NCBI GenBank assembly: GCA_035294785.1
Contig: DATGKF010000104.1
Coordinates: 1-64,000, forward strand
Length of the DNA stretch: 64,000 nucleotides
Direction: 5' to 3'
Source: Poindextera sp035294785
GTDB taxonomy: Bacteria; Pseudomonadota; Alphaproteobacteria; Caulobacterales; Caulobacteraceae
A model generated the notes under the pieces. The model did not search any database, was not told the DNA's origin, and saw nothing but the letters and a program-made list of their open reading frames with translations. The position numbers and the translations under genes were made by a program. Shown piece by piece: positions 48,470 through 55,670 of this stretch (the stretch's first letter is position 1; every line of letters begins with the position of its first letter).

Positions 48470-49165
48470 ATGGCCGACTTCATCTTCATGCTCACCCGCG
48501 GCGATTCAACGATCCGCGACGCGCGCGAGCGGCTCGCGGAGGCGCTGGCCGCGGGGGTTCGGCACATCGGCTTCAAGGACGTCGGCCTGCCGCTTTCGGA
48601 GCTGGCGGCGCTTGCGGCGGACATTCACGCGGGGGGCGGGGTCGCCTACCTGGAAATGGTGAGCTTGGACGCCGACGCCGAAGCCGCCGCCGCGCGGGTC
48701 GCGGTCGCCTTCGGCGTGGACGTGCTCATGGGCGGCACGCGCCCGGCCATCGTCGAGCCGATCATCGCCGGCAGCACGATCCGCTACTTCCCCTTCCCTG
48801 GCGAGATCCTCGGCCACCCGAGCCGCCTGGCCGGCGACATTCAAACGATCGCCGGCAGCGCCCGCGCCTTGGCCGCCCGCGAGGGCGTGCATGGGCTCGA
48901 CCTGCTCGCCTATCGGTTCGCGGGCGACGCGCTGGCGTTGATCCGCGAGATTCTTCGTTCAGCCTGCGGCAAGCCCGTCATTGTGGCTGGATCGATCGAC
49001 CGCGACGAGCGAATCGCCGCCGCGGCCACGTCCGGCGCATCCGGCTTCACGGTGGGCACCGCCGCGCTCGAGGCCGCGTTTCCGGCGCCGCCGGGTCTTG
49101 CGCACCAACTGGCGCACATCCGCACGGTGGTCCGGCGAGCGAACGGCGATGACGCCGCCGCCTGA
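48470..49165 (+). CDS. TIM-barrel-like protein of unknown function
   Basis: A 231-residue soluble protein. HIGFKDVGLPLSELAALAAD, YLEMVSLDADAEAAAARVAV and DVLMGGTRPAIVEPIIAG read as successive beta-alpha units. The C-terminal VIVAGSIDRDERIAAAATSG with FTVGTAALEAAF is a standard TIM-barrel phosphate-binding pair, as in HisA/HisF or TrpA-like barrels. The specific enzyme is not recognised. It stands alone, 38 nt after priA, and may be co-transcribed with it. Confidence 0.7.
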   Translation: MADFIFMLTRGDSTIRDARERLAEALAAGVRHIGFKDVGLPLSELAALAADIHAGGGVAYLEMVSLDADAEAAAARVAVAFGVDVLMGGTRPAIVEPIIAGSTIRYFPFPGEILGHPSRLAGDIQTIAGSARALAAREGVHGLDLLAYRFAGDALALIREILRSACGKPVIVAGSIDRDERIAAAATSGASGFTVGTAALEAAFPAPPGLAHQLAHIRTVVRRANGDDAAA

Positions 49166-49239
49166 GGCCGTCAGACGTCCTCTGGAGCGGCGTCGGGGAG
49201 AGCCGCCGAAGCGGCCGCTCCCGATCGCGGCCGCTTCGT

Positions 49240-49704
49240 TCAGTCGTGCGGTGTCGAGGCTGCGCCGGCGACGGCGCCGGTGCTGCCACCCACGGCCGCG
49301 CCAACGGCCGCGCCTGGGCCGCAGCCAATCGGAAGCGTCACGACACACCCGATCGCCGCACCGATACCGGCGCCCGCCGCTGCGCCCGTCAGGGCGCGCG
49401 CACCAGGATCCGCGTGCCAGCTCCCGTCTCGCTCGTAGTACCCGCGGTCATTGTCCGGGTCGGCGAGCCAGTGCACATGCGCGTCGCTCTGGTGCGCGTC
49501 ATACCAATCGGAATTGTAATATGTGATCGGCTCGTCAGGGCCGTACGCATACCTTTGATGCACCCGCCAGCAGTCGCCGTACTGGTTGCAGGCCACGTAG
49601 GTCCGCTCAACCGAGTCGGCGCTCGCCGCCGTCGGCGTCATTGCGCCTCCACCCATAATTGCGAGAAACGAACTCAGTCCCAAAGCAGTGGCAAGAACCT
49701 TCAT
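49240..49704 (-). CDS. Exported hypothetical protein with glycine-zipper tail
   Basis: A 154-residue protein from the ATG at 49704 (AAGGTG 7-8 nt upstream). The signal peptide MKVLATALGLSSFLAIMGG is followed by a Tyr/Trp/Asp-rich middle (CNQYGDCWRVHQRYAYG, PITYYNSDWYDAHQ). The C-terminal segment GAAAGAGIGAAIGCVVTLP with GAAVGAAVGGSTGAV is a glycine zipper that may insert in or oligomerise at a membrane. Typical of small outer-membrane-associated or periplasmic proteins; function unknown. The 205 bases to the PilZ gene hold nothing supportable. Confidence 0.8.
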   Translation of the reverse strand: MKVLATALGLSSFLAIMGGGAMTPTAASADSVERTYVACNQYGDCWRVHQRYAYGPDEPITYYNSDWYDAHQSDAHVHWLADPDNDRGYYERDGSWHADPGARALTGAAAGAGIGAAIGCVVTLPIGCGPGAAVGAAVGGSTGAVAGAASTPHD

Positions 49705-49918
49705 TACCGTCACCTTTCTTTAGCGATCGGCCGCGGGGGCCGGCGAGTTGTCCGTTCAGCGACAAACGAGGCGAACAAGACCTTGGTTCCAGCCATGGAG
49801 GGCAGAGACCGCCGGAGCGAGCCGGCTTAGCCGGGTCTTCCGCGAGTGTCGGCTTAGGGTCGGAACCAAGTCGCACCGCGGCATCTTTGTCGCCGGGGGG
49901 GCCGGCCACGGGCGATCC

Positions 49919-50275
49919 TCAATCGGATCGCCGCGGCTGCAGTTCCGACCACAATGCCCTAATCCTCCGGCCTGCCGCTGGGGCCGTTCGCAGGTCGTGC
50001 GCGGGACCAAGCCTCAAACCGACAAACTCATTTCGGCGCCAGATCACCTCCGCGTCCCAAAGCATGCCCTCGGAGATGGCCAGCAGAGACAGCGGAGCGC
50101 CCAGGGGCACCTGGCTGGACAACCTGATCTGGGCGCCCCCGGCGGAGTGGCTGCGGATGACGCAGTCGGCGCTCGTTACGCAATCGCCGACAATGATCTT
50201 GGCCGCGAGAAGCGAGCGATTGCGCCGATCCCGCCGGCGCTCTGTGCGATGGTCGATAAGTCGCTCTGCCGTCAT
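49919..50275 (-). CDS. PilZ-domain protein
   Basis: A 118-residue protein with an N-terminal RRDRRNRSLLAAKI (the RxxxR c-di-GMP-binding patch of PilZ domains) and IRSHSAGGAQIRLS, where the usual D/N-x-S-x-x-G reads S-H-S-A-G-G. Then MLWDAEVIWRRNEFVGLRL closes the barrel. It likely binds c-di-GMP, although the substituted Asp/Asn may weaken this. It overlaps the upstream Tad-like gene by 4 nt (ATGA), so the receptor and the putative pilus component are co-translated. Confidence 0.85.
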   Translation of the reverse strand: MTAERLIDHRTERRRDRRNRSLLAAKIIVGDCVTSADCVIRSHSAGGAQIRLSSQVPLGAPLSLLAISEGMLWDAEVIWRRNEFVGLRLGPAHDLRTAPAAGRRIRALWSELQPRRSD

Positions 50276-51513
50276 CGCTTCAAGACGACGCTGCTGTCCG
50301 AGAAGCTCGCGCCCACGCCGTTCGGCACCGGCACGCTGGAGGTGGCGTAGCTCGAGTTGATGATCAGGTGGGCGCTGCCGGAAAGCTGGATCGACTGCGC
50401 CACCACGACGGTCCAGGCCGACTGCTGCGCGACCCGATTGGCCGTCCCTTGCACGTGCAGCGTCGCCGCCGGGATGTAGATGGTCCCTTCCAGTTTCTCG
50501 GCGCTGGTCGCGGAGATGTTGAAGGTTCCGGTGTTCTCCCGCGTCGTGGCGATCACGAAGCCGGCGTACTGACCACTGGTGCGGCCGCTCAGCATAACCG
50601 TGCTCTGTCCCGCGAAGTCGAAGTGCGACTGCTTGTCGAACACCAGCGCCACGTCGCTGCCGGTCAGCGTGGCCGAGCCCTGCAGGTTGAGGTTCCCATG
50701 CACGAAGAAGTGGTCGCCCGGGGAGAGGATCAGGCTCGCCCCGTTCTGCACATTGAGGTCGCCGCAATGCACGCCGGCGGGCAGCACGTTCGTTCCCGTG
50801 GAAAGATAGGTGACCGGCGGGGTCGGAGGACAGACGTAACCGTTCATGGTGATGCTGACCGAGGCGAACGGGTCGCTGATCGGCGGCGCGCCGCTCTGCG
50901 CCGCCGGCGTGATCGGGCCCTTGGCCGCGCCCACCGCTTGCGCCAGCCCGGCGTTCAGCCCCGCCGAGTTGCCCACCGTGATGTTCCCGTTCGACTGAAC
51001 CAGACAGTTCGCCGCCGTCAGCACGGACTGGTCGTTGACGTTGAGGTTGTACATGCCGGCCTGGCCGTAGCTGAGGACGCACAACGGCACTTCGCCCAGG
51101 CTTTGCGCCGTCGCCGACACGTTCAGGTCCCAGCCCCCGGGCGGCAGCAGGTTGCCGAAGAAGGACTCGCGGTGGCCGCTCAGCTGCACGGTCACCGTGC
51201 GGTTGATGGTGTCGACGGAGGCGGTCGTCTGCACCGCGTCCTTGCTCGCAAGATCGCCGAGCTGGGCGCGGGCGTAGTTGTTGGCGCGGGCGTCGAGACC
51301 GACGGCCGTCGCAACCCCCAGCGTCTTGGCCATGGCCAGCGCGGTGGCGTCCGCCGCGTCCTGCATCGCGCTGTGCTCGGCGGAAAGTGAGGCGAGCTCG
51401 ATCGCGCCGCAGGCGAGCATCACCAGAGCCGGCACGGCGACCGCGAACATGACGGCGATGCCGCCGTCACGCGCTCTGGCGGCGCGCTGAAATACTCGCA
51501 ACAGCCAGCGCAT
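50272..51513 (-). CDS. TadE/TadG-like (Flp pilus) protein with long beta-rich C-terminus
   Basis: A 413-residue protein from the ATG at 51513. The N-terminal region RARDGGIAVMFAVAVPALVM, a single TM, and AEHSAMQDAADATALAMA are the Tad-type pseudopilin-like opening. The rest is a secreted, Ser/Thr/Asn/Gly-rich part with many short beta-strand-like repeats (NLNVNDQSVLTAANCLVQSN, NLNLQGSATLTGSDVALV, HLIINSSYAT), possibly a beta-helix. It may belong to a Tad-related secretion or attachment apparatus; no other tad gene lies in the window. Confidence 0.8.
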   Translation of the reverse strand: MRWLLRVFQRAARARDGGIAVMFAVAVPALVMLACGAIELASLSAEHSAMQDAADATALAMAKTLGVATAVGLDARANNYARAQLGDLASKDAVQTTASVDTINRTVTVQLSGHRESFFGNLLPPGGWDLNVSATAQSLGEVPLCVLSYGQAGMYNLNVNDQSVLTAANCLVQSNGNITVGNSAGLNAGLAQAVGAAKGPITPAAQSGAPPISDPFASVSITMNGYVCPPTPPVTYLSTGTNVLPAGVHCGDLNVQNGASLILSPGDHFFVHGNLNLQGSATLTGSDVALVFDKQSHFDFAGQSTVMLSGRTSGQYAGFVIATTRENTGTFNISATSAEKLEGTIYIPAATLHVQGTANRVAQQSAWTVVVAQSIQLSGSAHLIINSSYATSSVPVPNGVGASFSDSSVVLKR

Positions 51514-51883
51514 GAGCTTCTTCCACTCCCTCGTCGTGGCCCAGAGTCCACGTCTGACCTCGGAAGTGTGGCGCCAACACCTTGCCCAATTCTTAGGCGC
51601 CGCAGCGGGTCGACGCCCGGGCGGACTCGTCAACCTCGGAGGTTTGGGTCGGGAGGAGACGCCGACGTCACGCCGGACAGCGGACGACTCTTGCGCCGGC
51701 GAGAGGGCCGAAATCTGCCCACAGTCTTGCGCCTCTTATCCACAGGGTGGACTGCCCGGAGGGTTGCGTGAGGTCGTCGTCGGTGGAATGCATTGTGCGC
51801 CGACCTTGAGTTTCCTCACGGAGACAGCGGGCCGACCGAAGGCCCGGTTGGGAAACCAGCCGGGCCTTCATATGTCCTGAGCG
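51514..51883. other. 370-base intergenic region with a perfect DnaA box and a hairpin
   Basis: No gene is visible. TTATCCACA at 51736-51744 is a perfect DnaA-box 9-mer, 223 nt upstream of the Tad-like start. At 51839-51868 a 13-bp stem (AAGGCCCGG with CCGGGCCTT outermost, one G-T pair) closes a GAAA tetraloop. It sits 16 nt beyond the Hsp20 stop and probably terminates that transcript. The region also holds the presumed promoter of the Tad-like/PilZ pair. Confidence 0.6.
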
Positions 51884-52351
51884 TCAGCCGACCCGTTTCG
51901 CTCCGGCCCTTTGGCCCTCGATCACCGTCGCGCGGCCGCCCTGGTTGATCTCGATCCGGCGGGGCTTCAGTTGCTCGGGCAACTCCCGCTTCAGCGCGAT
52001 GGTCAACATGCCGTCGCTCAGTTGTGCGTCGGTGACCACGACATAGTCGGCCAGCTGGAACTGGCGCTCGAAGTCGCGTTGCGCCAGGCCGCGGTGCAGA
52101 TAGTGGCGGCTGTCGTCCGCCTTCGCCTTGCGGCCTTGGACCGTGAGCACGTTGTCTCTCGCCTCGATGGTCAGTTCGTCCGGCCGAAAGCCGGCGACGA
52201 ACAGTTCGATGCGGTAGTGGTCCTCGCCGACCAGCTCGATGTTGTAGGGCGGGTAGCCCGGACCGCTGTCCCTGGCGGCCGAGTCGAGCAGCGCGGCCAT
52301 CCGGTCGAAGCCGACGGCGGAGCGGTACAGAGGGGTGAAATCGACAGGCAT
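51884..52351 (-). CDS. Small heat-shock protein Hsp20 (alpha-crystallin family)
   Basis: An ATP-independent holdase of 155 residues. The ATG at 52351 has AGGAGG 6 nt upstream, the strongest ribosome site in this part of the window, so the longer frame upstream is rejected. It begins PVDFTPLYRSAVGFDRMAAL. The alpha-crystallin core (PPYNIELVGEDHYRIELFVA; NVLTVQGRKAKADDSRHYLHR) ends with the conserved GMLTIALKREL (xGxLxxxLxR-type, normally GVLTI). A C-terminal RRIEINQGG extension follows. Confidence 0.96.
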   Translation of the reverse strand: MPVDFTPLYRSAVGFDRMAALLDSAARDSGPGYPPYNIELVGEDHYRIELFVAGFRPDELTIEARDNVLTVQGRKAKADDSRHYLHRGLAQRDFERQFQLADYVVVTDAQLSDGMLTIALKRELPEQLKPRRIEINQGGRATVIEGQRAGAKRVG

Positions 52352-52534
52352 GGCATCCTCCTGAAGAGCAAGGTTGCTAGGCATGCGGATCGGGCGTGCG
52401 CGAACCAGCCTCACGCCGATCCGGAAGGCCCGGGTCTCCGGCGCCCTCGACCCGTCGAGGTAGGCGCTGCGGCGGCGGTGTCAAGACGCCCACGCTGGCG
52501 TCGCGATCGCGTCGACCGCCGGCGCCACGCCAGA

Positions 52535-52564
52535 CTTGAAAATGTCGCGCGGCGATTCAAAATA
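52535..52564 (+). promoter_or_regulatory. Possible promoter for the small gene after hsp20
   Basis: CTTGAAAATG and, after a 17-nt spacing, CAAAATA resemble a -35/-10 pair in an otherwise GC-rich stretch, 67 nt before the ATG. TTGAA and TTCAA here also form an inverted pair. On the opposite strand TTGACA (at 52479-52484) could be the hsp20 -35 element, but no good -10 follows. Speculative. Confidence 0.3.
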
Positions 52565-52630
52565 ATTGGCGCCGCCCGCCTCGCCAGGCCCAGGGCGGCA
52601 GGAGAAAGGACCAGACTGGAGACAAGACCG

Positions 52631-52966
52631 ATGATGCTCGCGACATCGAAGGCGCCGTTCGAACAGCTTGGACTTGGCGATGCGCTTCAGCGGTGGCTGC
52701 GCCCCGCTGTCGGCTTCGATCACCCCACCGACGTGCTCAAGGACCCGATGCTCACGCTGCATGACAAGCGAGCCGTCCTGTCCTCGTGGGCGTCGGACGC
52801 CTCCGCCGTCCAGGACGAGCCCACCATGCGCTGGCTGCTCGGCACGCCGGCGCCCGTCCCCCTCGCCGACATCCAGGCCGCCATGGCCCGCCTCGACCGG
52901 TGGGACGCCTGGGGCTTGTCGGCTGAGCGATCAGCGGATCAGGACCGGTCGATCAACGCCTGTTGA
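52631..52966 (+). CDS. Small conserved hypothetical protein (WASDA motif)
   Basis: A 111-residue protein from the first of two ATGs. GFDHPTDVLKDPMLTLHDKR, then AVLSSWASDASAVQDEPTMR and PLADIQAAMARLDRWD, match a short family I recall from rhizobia and acetic-acid bacteria, with a conserved PxEVLxxPxLT...WASDAxAV pattern and no known function. It is divergent from hsp20 with a 279-nt gap between starts that holds promoter-like sequence. Likely cytoplasmic; the family often sits in stress clusters. Confidence 0.72.
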   Translation: MMLATSKAPFEQLGLGDALQRWLRPAVGFDHPTDVLKDPMLTLHDKRAVLSSWASDASAVQDEPTMRWLLGTPAPVPLADIQAAMARLDRWDAWGLSAERSADQDRSINAC

Positions 52967-53001
52967 ACGGCCCTCGCGGCTCGCGGCGGCCAGCCTTGGC
53001 G

Positions 53002-53919
53002 TTATTTGTCGCGAGCCGGCAGTCCCAGGTCCTCGATCGCCCAATCGAGATTGATCCGCGCAAGCCGCCGGAAGACGCGCAGCAGCCACGGGGGAGCGCC
53101 TCGCGTCTCGTCGGCGGCGCGCAACGCAAGCTCGGCGCTCTGTTGCGCCGCCCACGGACCGCCGTGCGGCATCACGCTCGCCGGCGCCGGCCCGCCCTCC
53201 AGATGCGCTGTCGGCAAGAACAGCGCCAGGTCCGTCGCCGCCGCGCCGCGTCGAGCCTCGCTCCAGTCCACGAACGTCACCGCATCGTCCGTGAGGCAGA
53301 TGTTGTCGCTGCGCATGTCGCCGTGGACGAAGGCCTCGCCGCGCCAGTCCAGCGCCGCCGCCGCGCTCGACAGCGTCTCACCGTGCCGGTCGAGCCAGGC
53401 CGCCGAACAAAGCTGCAGCCGCAGAAAGGCCTCAGGCGAAGCGAGGATCGTTTTCCAGCCGTCGGACGCACGCTGGTTTTGGTCAGCCGGCAGGACCGGA
53501 GGCGGCTGCAACTCCGACAACGCTTTGATGGCCGCGAAGACCCGCTCGAGGTCGCCCGCCCGCCACTGCGTTCCACCCGCCTGCACCGGCCAATACGCCT
53601 CGACCAGCGCCTCGACGACCAGGATCGGGAAATCGTCCCCGTCGTCGATCCACGCCACCTCCTTCGGCGCGAACGCCGGGGCGGCGCCAAGCGCCGCGCG
53701 CTCGTTGCGCAGCCAGGCCGCCGTCTGGGCCGTCGTCGCGCCTTTGACGAAGACGCTCGTCCCATCATCGAGCTCAACGAGGAAGCGGTGCGCGGCGGAA
53801 AGACCCGTGCTCGGCTTCGACCACGCCGACCACGCTCGCCCCAAAGCCGCCTCGACGCGCGCCGTCAACGCCGCGGGCGGCGCGCCTTGAAGACCGCTCG
53901 GAACATATCGGTCAGCCAT
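53002..53919 (-). CDS. APH/fructosamine-kinase-like phosphotransferase
   Basis: A 305-residue kinase-fold protein. The catalytic loop is AFVHGDMRSDNICLTDDA, containing HGDxxxxN, and the metal-binding motif is VTFVDWSEARRG. The upstream part has FVKGATTAQTAAWLRNERAA with the ATP-binding lysine region. Related to aminoglycoside phosphotransferases and fructosamine kinases; the target is not known. It lies between the small WASDA gene and the efflux pump; nothing points to an antibiotic-resistance role. Confidence 0.88.
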   Translation of the reverse strand: MADRYVPSGLQGAPPAALTARVEAALGRAWSAWSKPSTGLSAAHRFLVELDDGTSVFVKGATTAQTAAWLRNERAALGAAPAFAPKEVAWIDDGDDFPILVVEALVEAYWPVQAGGTQWRAGDLERVFAAIKALSELQPPPVLPADQNQRASDGWKTILASPEAFLRLQLCSAAWLDRHGETLSSAAAALDWRGEAFVHGDMRSDNICLTDDAVTFVDWSEARRGAAATDLALFLPTAHLEGGPAPASVMPHGGPWAAQQSAELALRAADETRGAPPWLLRVFRRLARINLDWAIEDLGLPARDK

Positions 53920-53978
53920 GCTGGGCCGGAGCGTACCCGTGGAAGACCGCCGCCAACAAGCGACCGGCGCTCGGGGTT

Positions 53979-55628
53979 CTAAATCCCCTCGGCGCGGGCC
54001 GCTTCGGCGTCGGCCATGCGTTCCTCGCGCGAGCGCATGGGGATGGCCGGGATCAGGATGACGACGACGAGGCCGAGGCCGGCCACCAGCAGGCTGGCGC
54101 GGAAGATGTCGACGGTGGCGACGGCGAGGCTAGCGCGGGTGGCGCCGACCAGCGCCGCCGGGACAGGCGTCGCGGCGCGGATCTCCGGATGCTCCGCCTG
54201 CTCGAGGGCGGCGGACTGAAGCCGCGCCGCCGCGGCTGGCGCGAGGCCGAGCGCTGACGGCGGGGCGCGCCTGGCCATCTCCAGCGTCACGTCGTGGGTG
54301 AGCAGCGCGCCGGCCATGGCCACGCCCACCGTCGCGCCGATCTGGCGGAAGAACTGGCTGGCGCTGGTGGCGACGCCCATCTGCCGCGGCGGAACGGCGT
54401 TCTGCACCGCCAGGCTGAACAGGCTCTGGGCCGGTCCGAGGCCGAGCCCGACGATAAAGAGCCGCCAGCCGATGCCGATCAGGGTCGTTTTCGGCCCGAC
54501 CGCGGCCAGCAGCCCCAGCCCGATCAACAGCACCACGCCGCCGGCGATCAGCCAGGGCTTGTAGAGGCCGGTGCGCGAGACGAGGTAGCCGGCGAGCCCG
54601 CTGGCGAACACCAGTCCGAACATCAGCGGCAGCAACGCAACGCCGCTCGCCGTCGCCGCGACGCCCAGTCCGGCCTGCAGGTAGAGGGGCAGAAACGCGA
54701 CCACGCCCAGGAAGGCGGCGTTGAAGATGAACGTGGCCGGATTGGCGGTCGCGAACACCCGGTTTCTGAACAGCGCCAGCGGCACCATCGGCTCCGCCGC
54801 CCGCGCCTCGGCCCAGACCAGCGCCGCGAGCGCGACGGCCGCGGCGGCGAGGAGCCCGAGGATGAGCGGCGATGTCCAGGCGTAGTCGTGCCCGCCCCAG
54901 CTCAGCGCCAGCAGGAACGGCGCGAAGGCGGCGACGATCAGCCCCGCGCCCAGCCAGTCGATCGCTCCGCCCGCGTGGTGCGCCAGCCGCGGCATGCGCG
55001 CGGCGATGATGGCCATCGAAAGCAGCGTCAGCGGCAGGTTCACGTAGAAGATAAACCGCCAGCCCTCGATGGCGCGCCCGGCTAGCGTGACGTTGGCGTG
55101 GTCGGTCAGCAGCCCCCCGATCAGCGGCCCCAGCACGCCCGCCAGCCCGAACGTCGCCCCGAACAGGCCCGAATAGCGCCCCCGCTCGCGCGGCCCGAAC
55201 ATGTCGGCGATGATGGCGAACGAGGTGGTGAACAGCGCCCCGCCGCCGATCCCCTGCAACGCGCGGAAGGCGATCAGCTGGGTCATGCCGCCGCCCAGCA
55301 GCGGCAGCGTCCCGAACTCGCCGGAGAGTCCGGACAGCGTCGACCCGGCCAGGAAGATGCCGATGGCCACCATCAGCACCCGCTTGCGGCCATAGAGGTC
55401 GGAAAGCTTGCCCCAGATCGGCACCATCACCGTCGAGGTGAGCAGGTAGGCGGTGGTCACCCAGGCGTAGAGGGAAAGGCCGTTCAGCCGCGCCACGATG
55501 CGCGGCATGGCGGTGGCGACGATCGTCTGGTCGAGCGCGCCGAGCAGGAAGACGATCATCAGCCCGGTCAGCGTCCACCGCCGCTCGCCGGGCGTGAAAC
55601 TCTGCAATGTCGGATCGTCGGCGGTCAT
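53979..55628 (-). CDS. MFS drug:proton antiporter, DHA2 (EmrB/QacA) type
   Basis: A 549-residue inner-membrane transporter with about 14 predicted TM segments. The N-terminal motif GLMIVFLLGALDQTIVATAM is a DHA2 hallmark, GKLSDLYGRKRVLMVAI is motif A and ALQGIGGGALFTTSFAIIADMF is typical. An 80-residue hydrophilic stretch precedes the last TM. It probably expels hydrophobic toxicants; no adjacent regulator or membrane-fusion partner is seen. It starts 42 nt after the large DUF6493-like gene on the same strand, so it may be read from that transcript. Confidence 0.93.
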   Translation of the reverse strand: MTADDPTLQSFTPGERRWTLTGLMIVFLLGALDQTIVATAMPRIVARLNGLSLYAWVTTAYLLTSTVMVPIWGKLSDLYGRKRVLMVAIGIFLAGSTLSGLSGEFGTLPLLGGGMTQLIAFRALQGIGGGALFTTSFAIIADMFGPRERGRYSGLFGATFGLAGVLGPLIGGLLTDHANVTLAGRAIEGWRFIFYVNLPLTLLSMAIIAARMPRLAHHAGGAIDWLGAGLIVAAFAPFLLALSWGGHDYAWTSPLILGLLAAAAVALAALVWAEARAAEPMVPLALFRNRVFATANPATFIFNAAFLGVVAFLPLYLQAGLGVAATASGVALLPLMFGLVFASGLAGYLVSRTGLYKPWLIAGGVVLLIGLGLLAAVGPKTTLIGIGWRLFIVGLGLGPAQSLFSLAVQNAVPPRQMGVATSASQFFRQIGATVGVAMAGALLTHDVTLEMARRAPPSALGLAPAAAARLQSAALEQAEHPEIRAATPVPAALVGATRASLAVATVDIFRASLLVAGLGLVVVILIPAIPMRSREERMADAEAARAEGI

Positions 55629-55670
55629 CGGGCGGCCGTCCTGTTAGCGCCGATCCGGCGCCGACGCACG

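Noticed and set aside
51839..51868. GAAA-tetraloop hairpin as a riboswitch or small RNA
   Set aside because: It is a simple 13-bp stem after the Hsp20 stop; a terminator is enough to explain it.
53002..53919. Aminoglycoside resistance gene
   Set aside because: Only the general kinase fold is recognisable; several housekeeping kinases share it and no mobile context is present.
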